Below, piece by piece: positions 53,189-62,659 of a DNA stretch of 64,000 nt; the first letter of the stretch is position 1; each line of letters starts with the position of its first letter. Under the pieces are notes generated by a model. That model had not been told where the DNA came from. It was given only the letters and a program-made list of their open reading frames with translations, and did no database searches. The position numbers were made by a program, and so were the translations under genes. This stretch comes from Paludibacter sp. (GTDB lineage Bacteria > Bacteroidota > Bacteroidia > Bacteroidales > Paludibacteraceae). The stretch covers positions 124,001 to 188,000 of the forward strand of contig JAFLKK010000003.1 in the NCBI GenBank assembly GCA_019163375.1, read 5' to 3'.

Positions 53189-54097
53189 ATGTCACATCAA
53201 AACGCATCCGTAAAATCTATCATTTTTGCCTTGTCTGCCAATTTTGGTATTGCTATTACCAAGACAGTGGCGGCTGTTATAACCGGTTCGGGGGCCATGC
53301 TTGCCGAATCTATTCACTCCTTTGCCGATTGCGGTAATCAAGGTCTGTTGTTTTTGGGGCTAAAGGCTTCGAAGAAGAATCCCGACTATGAACATCCGCT
53401 GGGGTACGGGAAAGCTATTTATTTTTGGTCGTTCATAGTAGCACTAATGCTGTTTAGCATGGGTGGTTTATTTTCTATCTACGAAGGTATTCATAAGTTC
53501 CATTCTACCGAAGACGTGAAAAGTCCGCTCATTGCCATTGTAGTGTTGTCAGTGAGTTTGGTGCTCGAAGGAGCTTCACTTTGGGGCTGCATAACCCAAA
53601 TAAATAAAGTCAAAAACAAGCAAAGCCTTTGGCAGTGGGTGAAAAGTACACGCCAAAGCGAATTAGTGGTTGTTTTTGGTGAAGATATAGCTGCTTTGTT
53701 CGGATTGTTCTTTGCACTTGTTGCGGTTATTTTGTCCTATGTAACGGGCAATCCGGTTTACGACTCTATTGGCAGCATCGTGATTGGTGTGTTACTTGTT
53801 TTTGTGTCCATTTTTATTGCGGCTAAGGTAAAAGGTCTGCTGATTGGTCAGAGTGCCGATGAAACTGTACGCCTGGAAATAAAGACATTATTGGAAGCCA
53901 GGCCGGAGATAGAAAGCATACTCAATCTGATTACCCTTCAGCTTGGGGCACAAATAATGGTGGCTACGAAAGCGAAAATGGCAAAAGCCGAATCCATAGA
54001 GCAAGTGATGAAAAATATAAATACCTGCGAAAAGGAACTCAAAAAAGCATTTCCGGAAGTGCAATGGGTGTTTTTCGAGCCCGATATTGAGAACTAA
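53189..54097 (+). CDS. Cation diffusion facilitator family transporter
   Basis: A 302-residue inner-membrane transporter with six helices in the first two thirds and a cytosolic C-terminal domain. The metal site in helix 2 is H43-x3-D47 (AESIHSFADCGNQ), and helix 5 carries E165/D166 (VVFGEDIAALFGL). The YEHPLGYGKAIYFWS loop is typical of the SLC30A9-like branch. It exchanges divalent metal, probably Zn2+ or Mn2+/Fe2+, for protons. It lies behind the small regulator gene and is followed by a family B terminator. Confidence 0.9.
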   Translation: MSHQNASVKSIIFALSANFGIAITKTVAAVITGSGAMLAESIHSFADCGNQGLLFLGLKASKKNPDYEHPLGYGKAIYFWSFIVALMLFSMGGLFSIYEGIHKFHSTEDVKSPLIAIVVLSVSLVLEGASLWGCITQINKVKNKQSLWQWVKSTRQSELVVVFGEDIAALFGLFFALVAVILSYVTGNPVYDSIGSIVIGVLLVFVSIFIAAKVKGLLIGQSADETVRLEIKTLLEARPEIESILNLITLQLGAQIMVATKAKMAKAESIEQVMKNINTCEKELKKAFPEVQWVFFEPDIEN

Positions 54098-54149
54098 AAT
54101 GACTTGAAGTAAACAATTTTATTATTTTTCTTCTATCTGTTTATTTTTA

Positions 54150-54186
54150 ACGGACTTTTCTTATTTAAGAGGAGTCCGTTTTTTTG
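54150..54186 (+). terminator. Terminator, family B copy 4
   Basis: ACGGACTTTTCTTA / TAAGAGGAGTCCGT arms (54150-54179; one mismatch, short TT loop) followed by a run of seven Ts. The outer bases are the same as in the other three family B copies; the inner ones are diverged. Confidence 0.85.
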
Positions 54187-54320
54187 TGAATCTCAATTCG
54201 TTATGATACTATTCAAACACAAACTAATACTTATCCGACATGCATAAATAGATAACATAGCTATATACATCAAAATGACCGAAAGTGCTATAATTTTACT
54301 AAATATTGATTTTTTTCAGT

Positions 54321-54395
54321 TACATTTGTGAGCTATTAATATTCGAATTGTTAGGTTTCAGTTTTGTTATCTAAATGAGAACTTAGATAACAAAA
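54321..54395 (+). promoter_or_regulatory. Candidate promoter and leader hairpin of the 54.5 kb operon
   Basis: TACATTTG (54321-54328) fits the -7 consensus. About 30 bases further, a perfect 13-bp inverted repeat TTTTGTTATCTAA (54362-54374) / TTAGATAACAAAA (54383-54395) with an 8-base centre lies in the presumed leader, 125 bp before the receptor start. It could be an operator or a leader hairpin. The rest of 54187-54519 has no gene. Confidence 0.45.
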
Positions 54396-54519
54396 TGATT
54401 GGCTGTTTAATCAACATGCAACTAAATGATCTTTTGTAGCATCGTTGATATAATAAATATCAATTTCAGCAACATACTATAGAAATAACTTGCTTTATAC
54501 CCAACCAACAGAAAATCTT

Positions 54520-57237
54520 GTGAAAAAACACGTCCTCCATTTCCTCCCAATCCTGCTGTTTGTTGCATTTCAATGTATCTGCATTTCTGTAAAAGCCCAA
54601 CAACGCGAAACTTCAGAAAGAGACACCACACGACTAGTTTCTTTTGATATTTTAGCCCCAAGAATTGAAACTGTCCATCACATAAAACTGTTTTATAAAT
54701 CCGAGTGGTTTGCCGACAAGCGGTTCAGAACTTCGATTGCAAATTTGCCTTTAGAGGATTGTTTGGAAATCGTTAAGCGTTTGTCTGAATTATCCTGTAT
54801 TATCATGGATGCTAACAGTTATGTTTTTGTGCCGGTTGAAGTTCGTAATTATTCCAATAGGCTAAATAGTAAAGGTGTGCTTTTGATTGGAGAGGAGAGT
54901 GATGCCGGAAAATTCTCCAAGGCTACAATTACAGGGAAAATTATTGATTTCAAAACGGGCAGACCGCTTCATGGTGCAACCATTAGCATTGGTCAGCTTG
55001 CTATAAGTTCAGCTACCGACATTAAGGGAAATTACAAACTGACAATTCCGGTTGGAGAATATGATTTAAGCCTTAATTATCCGGGTTTTGGGCAAGATGA
55101 AAGAAATATCAGAGTGACCGGAAACGGTATTGTGGACTTCGAAATGGCCGAGAGAACAATTAAACTGAAAGAGGTATTGGTAACCGATAGAGCCATCAAT
55201 CTCAATGTAGTGCGTACTCAAATGAGTACTATTAAGTTTAATACCAAAGTGATTAAGGAATTGCCCATGTTCTTGGGCGAAAAAGATATCATCAAAAGTG
55301 TTACTTTGCTTCCGGGTATACAATCGACAGGTGAGTTTGGAACCGGTTTTTTTGTACGGGGAGGAAGTTCCGATCAAAATTTGATTTTGGTAGAAGATGT
55401 TCCGTTGTTTAATTCATCTCACTTGTTCGGACTCAGTTCAGCTATAAATTCCGATGGGATTAATAGCGTCACACTCCTAAAAGCGGGAATCCCTGCTAAG
55501 TATGGCGAAAGAGCATCTTCCGTTATGGATATTCGCCTGGGAACTACCGCCGATACCCTTTCATTTAAGGGTGGTATCGGTCTTCTAAATACGCGCTTGA
55601 ATCTGGAAATGCCACTGTTTAATAAAAAAGTAAGTTTGCTTATCGGTGGACGAAGTTCGTATTCTAACTGGCTATTGCATGCAATGCCCGACGCTGATTT
55701 AAAAAATAGCTCGGCGAGTTTTTACGATTTCAATAGCTTGCTAAAGATCAGATTCGACTCCAAAAATAGTTTAGCTCTTTTTGGCTATTTTAGCAACGAT
55801 AAATTCAGTTTTACAAAAAATGCTCCTTATCACTATGACAATATGTTAGCTTCGCTTCGATACTCACATATTTTCAATGATAAGCTGTATTCTAATTTAT
55901 TGCTGGGCATTAGCCGTTACAGAAATGATATAAGCGAGTCGGATACCTTAAGATTAAACGAAGCCTATAAGGTAAGCTCGTCGATAAATTACAACAATGC
56001 CAAACTGAATTTTACCTGGCTGCCAAATCAAAAGCACTCGGTTGAATTTGGTGTAAACACTATTTTATACAAACTTCAACCGGGTAAATTGTCGCCACTC
56101 GGGCTGTTGTCCACCGTACTTGATGAATCTACCCAACAGGAAAAAGCATTGGAAATGGCTGCATACGTTGGTGATAACTATACTTTATCGTCGAAGGTAA
56201 GCGTCGAAGGCGGTTTACGCTTCACAAGATATGCGTATCTGGGACCGAGCAGCATTTTCTCCTTTGCCGAAAATACTCCCCACACCTCTGCACATATTGT
56301 TGATACATTGATGTATGGTAACAACAAAATAATAAAATGGTACACTAGTTTGGAGCCAAGACTATCTTTGCGCTATTCGCTCGATGATTTTAGTTCGGTA
56401 AAGTTTAGTTTCAATCGCATCAGTCAATTTATAAATCTGATTTCGAACACGGCTGTAATGTCGCCAACCGATGTGTACAAACTAAGTAGCCCGAATGTAA
56501 AGCCTCTTGTTTGTAATCAATTTGCACTTGGCTATTTCCGCAATTTCAATAAAAACGCCCTTGAAGCTTCGGTAGAAATATACTACAAAAAATTGAACAA
56601 TATCGTTGAATACAGGGATGGAGCACAGATATTGCTTAATAAATCATTGGAAACTGCTTTGCTCAATGCTTCGGGCTATAATTACGGAGTGGAGCTTTAT
56701 CTGAAAAAGAATACCGGACGATTAACCGGATGGGCAAGTTATACCTATTCTCGCTCATTCCGTCATACCACAAGTTCTTTTGATGAAGATCAAATTAATG
56801 GAAATAAATACTATCCATCATCTTTCGATAAGCCCCATAATGTGGTTGTTAATGCCACTTTGCACCTGACAAGAAGATGGCGGCTTGCCGGTATCTTTAA
56901 TTTCAATACCGGAAAACCTGTAACCTTGCCCGAGTTGAAATATGATTTTAATGGCCGACAATATGTGTATTATTCCGACCGTAATAAATACAGACTTCCT
57001 GATTATCATCGTTTGGATATTGCCATTACCTTTGATGAAACACTACGGTTGAGGCAAAAATGGAAAGGTAGTTGGACACTATCTATCATAAATCTTTATG
57101 GACAGAATAATACCTACTCTGTTTTTTATAAATCGGCCTCTCAGTTGGAGTCACGTTTTAATCAATCTTTCAATATGTACAAAATGTTTATTATTTCGAG
57201 ACCAATCCCGACCTTAACCTATAATTTTACTTTTTAA
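54520..57237 (+). CDS. TonB-dependent receptor with extra N-terminal domain, paired with DUF4249
   Basis: About 905 residues from a GTG at 54520 (KKHVLHFLPILLFVAFQCIC is the signal peptide; a TTG ten codons earlier adds hydrophilic residues). An N-terminal STN/secretin-like domain (about 30-110, SIANLPLEDCLEIVKRLSEL) comes first, then a CarboxypepD_reg-like domain (ATITGKIIDFKTGRPLHGAT) and a plug with SVTLLPGIQSTGEFGTGFFV and RGGSSDQNL. The barrel ends TYNFTF. STN domains often signal to an anti-sigma factor, but none is seen in this window. It is the first gene of a four-gene operon and a paralogue of the receptor at 23.3 kb. Confidence 0.9.
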   Translation: MKKHVLHFLPILLFVAFQCICISVKAQQRETSERDTTRLVSFDILAPRIETVHHIKLFYKSEWFADKRFRTSIANLPLEDCLEIVKRLSELSCIIMDANSYVFVPVEVRNYSNRLNSKGVLLIGEESDAGKFSKATITGKIIDFKTGRPLHGATISIGQLAISSATDIKGNYKLTIPVGEYDLSLNYPGFGQDERNIRVTGNGIVDFEMAERTIKLKEVLVTDRAINLNVVRTQMSTIKFNTKVIKELPMFLGEKDIIKSVTLLPGIQSTGEFGTGFFVRGGSSDQNLILVEDVPLFNSSHLFGLSSAINSDGINSVTLLKAGIPAKYGERASSVMDIRLGTTADTLSFKGGIGLLNTRLNLEMPLFNKKVSLLIGGRSSYSNWLLHAMPDADLKNSSASFYDFNSLLKIRFDSKNSLALFGYFSNDKFSFTKNAPYHYDNMLASLRYSHIFNDKLYSNLLLGISRYRNDISESDTLRLNEAYKVSSSINYNNAKLNFTWLPNQKHSVEFGVNTILYKLQPGKLSPLGLLSTVLDESTQQEKALEMAAYVGDNYTLSSKVSVEGGLRFTRYAYLGPSSIFSFAENTPHTSAHIVDTLMYGNNKIIKWYTSLEPRLSLRYSLDDFSSVKFSFNRISQFINLISNTAVMSPTDVYKLSSPNVKPLVCNQFALGYFRNFNKNALEASVEIYYKKLNNIVEYRDGAQILLNKSLETALLNASGYNYGVELYLKKNTGRLTGWASYTYSRSFRHTTSSFDEDQINGNKYYPSSFDKPHNVVVNATLHLTRRWRLAGIFNFNTGKPVTLPELKYDFNGRQYVYYSDRNKYRLPDYHRLDIAITFDETLRLRQKWKGSWTLSIINLYGQNNTYSVFYKSASQLESRFNQSFNMYKMFIISRPIPTLTYNFTF

Positions 57238-57249
57238 ACATTCTGAGAA

Positions 57250-58407
57250 ATGATTTATTTAAAGAAAATATGCTTCGTTGTTCTACTTATTATAACGCTC
57301 ATCGGTTGTACTGAGGTTTACATCCCCGAAGTAAATAACGACACACAAGCTTTAATTGTTGAAGGGTTGATAACTGACGGAGCCGGACCTTTTACAATTA
57401 AACTATCAATGGCGAAACCTCTGTCTTTCGACTCTGTTGGAGCTGCAGAATCTGTTTTGGATGCTAAACTTGTGATTATGGATAATGAAGACCGTGTTTT
57501 TATACTTGATGAAGCCGGTTCTGGAAATTATAGTACTCCAACAAACTTTAAGCCTCAAATAGGCAATTCGTATAAATTGCACATTGAAACAACGGATGGA
57601 AGTATTTATGAATCGAAGGTGGAAAAGCTCTTGCCACCACAATCTTTGGATAGTATTCGTGGGTTTTACACTACGAACAATTATCTTAATGCGAACAACG
57701 AATTACTAAATGCCACAGGGGCAGATATATGTGTTGACCTTTTTAAATCTCTGTCAGCAACAGCATCCGTACCATCGTGTAGGTTTGTGTCCAACGTTAC
57801 GGTTCAATATCAGTATCGTATTACCGGCACAGACGAATTCAATAATCCAACGAATGATTGGTTTTGGTTTTATTTCGGGTGGGATACATTTAATCTGAAT
57901 GGAACAGAGAATATTACTGACGAGAAAGTTGCTTCACCGAATCCGGTAAAACAAAATCATTCGATCGGTTTTATGCCGTTGACGCCCGCAAATTACGGAT
58001 TTTCTATACCTTATGAGTCTTTAATTGTTTATTACTTACGTGTGAATCAGTATACAATGAACAGTGATTCTTACCGCTTTTATAAGGATGCTAATACTCA
58101 ATTGTCTGCCAACGGTAAGATATTTGATCCTATTGCATCTCAACTTTACGGAAACATGAAGTGTGTAAACAACTCATCTAAAATAGTACTTGGATTATTT
58201 GAGGTTTCATCGGTTAAGCTACATGCGTTTATTTTAAGAGGATCAAGCTATGATCAAACCGTATCAGTATATAAAGCTCCAATTGTTGATGTGCCGAGCG
58301 CTATGTTCAATGTATATAAAATTTGGGCCGGTATTCCGTCTGGCAAACCACAAAATGATCCCTATTATACTCCTATTCCATTTCCGGGTTGGTGGTATCA
58401 TAACTAA
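57250..58407 (+). CDS. DUF4249 family lipoprotein (second copy)
   Basis: A 385-residue lipoprotein, lipobox LIITLIGC (cysteine about residue 20), starting the mature part with NDTQALIVEGLITDGAGPF, the DUF4249 pattern. It is longer than the 293-residue copy at 25.7 kb and ends in a Pro/Tyr-rich tail (PYYTPIPFPGWWYHN). It lies 12 bp after the receptor gene and is probably a surface partner of it. The ligand is unknown. Confidence 0.87.
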   Translation: MIYLKKICFVVLLIITLIGCTEVYIPEVNNDTQALIVEGLITDGAGPFTIKLSMAKPLSFDSVGAAESVLDAKLVIMDNEDRVFILDEAGSGNYSTPTNFKPQIGNSYKLHIETTDGSIYESKVEKLLPPQSLDSIRGFYTTNNYLNANNELLNATGADICVDLFKSLSATASVPSCRFVSNVTVQYQYRITGTDEFNNPTNDWFWFYFGWDTFNLNGTENITDEKVASPNPVKQNHSIGFMPLTPANYGFSIPYESLIVYYLRVNQYTMNSDSYRFYKDANTQLSANGKIFDPIASQLYGNMKCVNNSSKIVLGLFEVSSVKLHAFILRGSSYDQTVSVYKAPIVDVPSAMFNVYKIWAGIPSGKPQNDPYYTPIPFPGWWYHN

Positions 58408-58421
58408 ATAAATAATTGTCT

Positions 58422-60149
58422 ATGTTGTTATTGAAAAGGATATTTTTTTTAATTCTGGTACAGCAAGTTGCGTTGATGTACTGCGATATTAAAGCGCAAA
58501 CTAACGGAAAGGAAATTGCTTACCTCCAAACCGATAGAACAGCTTACATCGCAGGTGAATCAATTTGTTATAAACTTTATGTGCTTGATGAAGCTACCAA
58601 AAAGGGTTCGGAGATGAGCAAAGTAGGCTATATTGTACTAAGGCCTGCCCATTCAGATCCGTCTCTGAAAATCAGGGTTAAGATTGATGCAGGTATGGGC
58701 TACGGAAGTTTTTTGTTACCCGATACTTTAATGTCCGGTGCATACGAGATTGTTGCATTTACAAGCGCAATGAAAAATTTTGGTGAGGAACACTTTTATC
58801 ATAAACAAATTACAATTGTCAACCGGTTTGATAAAGCATTAGATTTCAAAATAGTTGAGCCCAATCCAAAGGATAGTGACTTGTTACAACAATCAAATTT
58901 GGACTTTAAAATTAAAACAGATAAAGCCGTTTATGGCATTCGCGAAAAAGTGGTTGTCAATTTGGGTACATTCAATTCAAAAGCAAATGTTTCAGTTTCG
59001 GTCTTTGAAGAGCCGAAAATACCTTCAACAAATCAATCGATAGTTGAAACTCTCAAAAACGCTGTAGGTACTCAAACAATTCAGCGGAAATCAATTTATC
59101 ATTCTCCCGAGACTAAAGGAAAAATATTGAGAGCGTATGTAATTGATGCAAAAACTCAAAAGACAATTAAAGATGCGATTGTTTTGTTGTCGTGCATAGA
59201 TACTGTTCCGAATTTGCAGTACGCAATAACCAATTCCAATGGATTGTTTCAAATGCTTCTGAGCAATTATTATAATGGAAAAGAATTATTTCTAACGATA
59301 AGAGATGCTCCCGGAGACCAAAATTGGCAAATTAAGCTGGAAGATGAGTTTGCTCAATCCGAAGAATGGCACCCTAAGTTAATCTCCAATAATGGGAGTT
59401 CTAAAGAGTTCATTGTGAAAAGTCAAAATATAGTATACATAAATAAATCATATCAATTAAATAAGTCTCCGAACGAGAAGTTGACAACTGATAGTGCCTC
59501 GATTTGTCCTCGGTTTTACCATTGTAAAGCAACCACTATATTGCCATCTGACTTTGTCCCGTTGAACGATTTTCCCGAAATTGCAATAGAGATATTACCA
59601 CAAGTAAGGCTGTCTAAAGATAAGGGTAAGTATAATGTGCAATTATTTAATCCTTTAATGAACCTTTTTAGTGCTGTATCTCCTGCTGTTTTTCTTGATG
59701 GTGTGTATGTTGATGATATTGACAAAATTATTAGACTCGGATCAGATCAGATTAAGAAAATAGACATCATTGATAATGAAAGAGCTTTTGGTGATTTGGT
59801 CTTTTCAGGGGCTATTTCCATTATTTCAAAATCGAATGAGATGGCAGGTACTAAGCCTGCACCTTGCTCGCTTCGACTTAAAAATGACAGCATTAATGTA
59901 GGCAGTGGTATGGTTACTATTGATTCGGAATATATTCAAAATAAGAATATTCCTGTTTTTAAGCAATCGCTCTATTGGAATGCAAACTTAGAGTTGAATG
60001 CTACCGATGATACTCATTTTGAATTTTATACTTCGGATAATACAGCTAATTTCACTATCAAAGTAGAGGGAATTTCTGAGAACGGAACGGCAATAAGTGC
60101 GAGTTCCAATTTTCAAGTCAATAACTCAATTAATGTAATAGGAAAATGA
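58422..60149 (+). CDS. Exported MG2-like protein with TonB-plug-like C-terminal module
   Basis: About 575 residues, start at the ATG at 58422, signal peptide ending near CDIKAQ. The first domain (about 28-130) has IAYLQTDRTAYIAGESICYK, the MG2/alpha-2-macroglobulin pattern. A second such beta domain (IKTDKAVYGIREKVVVNLG) and a carboxypeptidase-like strand region (GKILRAYVIDAKTQKTIKDA) follow. Near the end PAVFLDGVYVDDIDKIIRLG and IKKIDIIDN...GAISIISK resemble a TonB plug core, but no barrel follows. It is co-transcribed with the receptor and DUF4249 genes, so it may be a surface or periplasmic partner. The function is unknown. Confidence 0.7.
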   Translation: MLLLKRIFFLILVQQVALMYCDIKAQTNGKEIAYLQTDRTAYIAGESICYKLYVLDEATKKGSEMSKVGYIVLRPAHSDPSLKIRVKIDAGMGYGSFLLPDTLMSGAYEIVAFTSAMKNFGEEHFYHKQITIVNRFDKALDFKIVEPNPKDSDLLQQSNLDFKIKTDKAVYGIREKVVVNLGTFNSKANVSVSVFEEPKIPSTNQSIVETLKNAVGTQTIQRKSIYHSPETKGKILRAYVIDAKTQKTIKDAIVLLSCIDTVPNLQYAITNSNGLFQMLLSNYYNGKELFLTIRDAPGDQNWQIKLEDEFAQSEEWHPKLISNNGSSKEFIVKSQNIVYINKSYQLNKSPNEKLTTDSASICPRFYHCKATTILPSDFVPLNDFPEIAIEILPQVRLSKDKGKYNVQLFNPLMNLFSAVSPAVFLDGVYVDDIDKIIRLGSDQIKKIDIIDNERAFGDLVFSGAISIISKSNEMAGTKPAPCSLRLKNDSINVGSGMVTIDSEYIQNKNIPVFKQSLYWNANLELNATDDTHFEFYTSDNTANFTIKVEGISENGTAISASSNFQVNNSINVIGK

Positions 60150-60865
60150 GGCACTACATATACATATCGTTATTGTTTATTTGCATTGCAACAAGTGCTC
60201 AAGTAAATGTAAGAACACAAATACAGGCTGTCGATTCCACTTTTCTGCCGAAGCTTACAGGTGATTTTTTTTATGAAAGTAAGCTGTATCTTGGTGAGCA
60301 ATATTATAATAAAGATTGGATGACTGGTGATATTCTATTGTCTACCGGAGCAATGGTATACGATAAATCGTTAAAATATAATGGATTGTTCGATGAACTT
60401 ATTTGGTTGAACGAAACAAACTTTGGGAAGTTTAAAATAGATAAACCATTTGTTCGTGAATTTTGGCTCAAGAATAAGCCATATTCGACGGTTCATTTTA
60501 AGCAAATCAACTTAAACGAACCGGGTACTGTTCATCGGCAGGATATTTTTGCAGAGCTAAGAGTTGAAGGGAATTTGTCATTGTTTATTCAACGTAAAAT
60601 TTCAATCAATAGAGCTGAATTTCGCTATGTAAATAATGTGCTTTGTCAGTATGATGTAATTACTGCAACTCCCCGATATTACATTAAATTGCCCTCAAAT
60701 CAATATTTAATGCTAACCAAGCTTCGGCGAAGAGCTTTCCTGAAGCTATTCCCAGAGAAGAAGAAACGTATTGCTAAAATAATCAGAACAAATGATTTAG
60801 ATGTGTCGGAGGAGAGCGATTTTGTAAAATTGATTGAATTAATGAATAATGATAAGACTTTGTAG
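60146..60865 (+). CDS. Small exported protein ending the TonB/DUF4249 operon
   Basis: A 239-residue protein with a signal peptide (1-18, ISLLFICIATSAQ). The start overlaps the preceding stop by four bases (ATGA), so it is translationally coupled. The mature part is beta-rich with aromatic residues (YKLYLGEQYYNKDWMTGDIL-type stretch) and ends in a Lys/Arg-rich helix (LRRRAFLKLFPEKKKRIAKI). I recognise no family. The context suggests a component of the same envelope system. A terminator follows at 60936-60977. Confidence 0.65.
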   Translation: MRHYIYISLLFICIATSAQVNVRTQIQAVDSTFLPKLTGDFFYESKLYLGEQYYNKDWMTGDILLSTGAMVYDKSLKYNGLFDELIWLNETNFGKFKIDKPFVREFWLKNKPYSTVHFKQINLNEPGTVHRQDIFAELRVEGNLSLFIQRKISINRAEFRYVNNVLCQYDVITATPRYYIKLPSNQYLMLTKLRRRAFLKLFPEKKKRIAKIIRTNDLDVSEESDFVKLIELMNNDKTL

Positions 60866-60935
60866 CGGTTCTTTAATGTTGACAGAAGCTTTCGGTTGCT
60901 GATTTTAATGTGATAAATCAATAACATTATATTGT

Positions 60936-60977
60936 AAAAAAAATGCGCTTGCCTGAATGGCTCGTGCATTTTTTTTT
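60936..60977 (+). terminator. Terminator of the 54.5-60.9 kb operon
   Basis: AAAAAAAATGC / GCATTTTTTTT arms (60936-60946, 60966-60977) around a 19-base centre, ending in a long T-run. The T-run overlaps the -33 element of the next promoter. Confidence 0.8.
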
Positions 60978-61006
60978 GTCTTAATCACTATAAATAGGTA
61001 ACTTTG
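60975..61006 (+). promoter_or_regulatory. Promoter of the ketopantoate reductase gene
   Basis: TTTG (60975-60978), 20 bases, TAACTTTG (60999-61006): full match to the Bacteroidota promoter consensus, 28 bp before the ATG at 61034. Confidence 0.78.
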
Positions 61007-61033
61007 CACTTCGTTTTTTAAGGATAAAAAGTT

Positions 61034-61969
61034 ATGAAGACAAAGATTGTAATTGTAGGACTCGGTGGAGTAGGAGGATATTATGGCGGAATGTTGGCGA
61101 AACAATATGCTGATCATCCGGATATAGAAATATACTTTGTGGCGCGCGGTGCTCATCTCCAAAAGGTAAAGGAAAATGGATTAACCCTGATAACCGAAAA
61201 GGGAACTTTTCAGGTGCATCCAACGCTTGCAACTGACGATGTGACCGAAATTGGCACAGCTGATTATATTATTATGACTCCCAAGAGTTATGATTTGGAT
61301 GCTACGGTGGCACAAATTAAGCCCATTGTTGGCACTAATACGGTTATTCTGCCGCTGCTGAATGGCATTGATAATTCCGATCGAATTCGTACGCTATTGC
61401 CGGACATAGAAGTGTGGCAGGGCTGTTGTTACATTGTGGCACGATTGAATGAGCCGGGCGTGGTGGAAAGTTCGGGTGGTGTGCACCGTTTTAATTTCGG
61501 TTACGAATACAAACAGAGCAATGAACGGTTGATTGGCTTTGAAACATTATTGAAAGAGGCCGGAATTGATGCTACTTTTCATGAAAAGATAATGCACGTT
61601 ATCTGGACGAAGTTTTTCTTTATCTCGTCAACGGCATCGCTCACTTCGTATTTCGATGTAAGCTTTGGAGCTTTATTGACCGACGAAACACGCAAAGCCA
61701 CTTTGGTAAGCGTATTGGAGGAGTTACTGTTGGTGGCCAATGCCGAAGGTGCCGAAATAGAACACGCCGTTATTGATAAAGTGATTCACCAGTTGGAGAA
61801 ACTGCCTTTCGAAACAACAGCTTCGATGCACAGCGATTTTAAAGCAGGAAAGAATACCGAAGTGCAAGGTTTGACAGGTGTTGTTATTCAGCTAGCTAAA
61901 AAGCATACTATCGCCACACCAACATACGAAAAAGTGTATGCCGAATTGTATGGGCGAATGACTAAATAA
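61034..61969 (+). CDS. panE: 2-dehydropantoate 2-reductase (ketopantoate reductase)
   Basis: A 311-residue NADPH-dependent enzyme. The dinucleotide fold starts IVIVGLGGVGGYYGGMLAKQ (GxGGVG at residues 9-14), MTPKSYDLD follows, and the catalytic-domain stretch LPLLNGIDN and HVIWTKFFFISS match the ApbA/PanE family. It reduces ketopantoate to pantoate for coenzyme A synthesis. It is monocistronic with a clear promoter and terminator. Some members of the family reduce other 2-keto acids, so the specificity is inferred. Confidence 0.9.
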   Translation: MKTKIVIVGLGGVGGYYGGMLAKQYADHPDIEIYFVARGAHLQKVKENGLTLITEKGTFQVHPTLATDDVTEIGTADYIIMTPKSYDLDATVAQIKPIVGTNTVILPLLNGIDNSDRIRTLLPDIEVWQGCCYIVARLNEPGVVESSGGVHRFNFGYEYKQSNERLIGFETLLKEAGIDATFHEKIMHVIWTKFFFISSTASLTSYFDVSFGALLTDETRKATLVSVLEELLLVANAEGAEIEHAVIDKVIHQLEKLPFETTASMHSDFKAGKNTEVQGLTGVVIQLAKKHTIATPTYEKVYAELYGRMTK

Positions 61970-61980
61970 TTGAAAATAAT

Positions 61981-62021
61981 AATGGCGGTGTAGCTTTACA
62001 GTTACACCGCCATTGTTTTTT
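61981..62021. terminator. Terminator between convergent panE and carbonic anhydrase genes
   Basis: Perfect 12-bp arms AATGGCGGTGTA (61981-61992) and TACACCGCCATT (62003-62014), then a T-run; it serves at least the plus-strand gene. Confidence 0.88.
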
Positions 62022-62026
62022 GAAGA

Positions 62027-62653
62027 TTAGATGATTTTATAAATCTCCATAATGTTTTCCAAAATCTTTTCAAAATCAATTTTCAGATCAATCAATCCAC
62101 CGCTGTGCACATCGAATACCCATCCATGCACAGTTAGCTGTCTTTCTTTAATGGCTTTTTGAACATCCGATGTTTTAATAACATTCACACATTGCTCCTG
62201 CACATTAAGCTCTACCAGTCTTTTGTATTTTTCTTCTTCGTCGGTGACTGTGTCTAGCTCTGCTTTGTGTAACCTGTACACATCGCGAATGTTTCGTAGC
62301 CAGGGGTTCAAAATGCCAAGGTCGGCCGACTGCATGGCTGCTTTCACACCGGTGCAGTAATAATGCCCGCAGACAACAATGTGTTGTACTTTAAGCTGCG
62401 TAACTGCATAATTAATTACGGACATCGCACTCATATCGGTATTTGGCACCATGTTGGCAATGTTGCGGTGAACAAACACTTCGCCGGGTTGTGCCCCCAT
62501 CAATTCTTCGGTGCTGACACGACTATCCGAACATCCAATATACAATATATGAGGGTTTTGACCTAAAGATAGTTTTTTGAAATAATCTTTATCCGTCTTT
62601 ATCTTTTCTTTAACCCACTGTTGATTATTTTCAAAAATATATTTTATTTCCAT
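62027..62653 (-). CDS. Beta-class carbonic anhydrase
   Basis: A 208-residue beta-carbonic anhydrase. The zinc ligands are C41 (in GCSDSRV, with the D43/R45 dyad), H97 and C100 (GHYYC), and the HRNIANMV segment lies between. It interconverts CO2 and bicarbonate in the cytosol, supplying for example carbamoyl phosphate and carboxylation reactions. The central YC instead of the more usual GG at positions near the second motif is a minor variant. It follows the OsmC gene 6 bp downstream, so the two are co-transcribed. Confidence 0.94.
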   Translation of the reverse strand: MEIKYIFENNQQWVKEKIKTDKDYFKKLSLGQNPHILYIGCSDSRVSTEELMGAQPGEVFVHRNIANMVPNTDMSAMSVINYAVTQLKVQHIVVCGHYYCTGVKAAMQSADLGILNPWLRNIRDVYRLHKAELDTVTDEEEKYKRLVELNVQEQCVNVIKTSDVQKAIKERQLTVHGWVFDVHSGGLIDLKIDFEKILENIMEIYKII

Positions 62654-62659
62654 TTTAAA

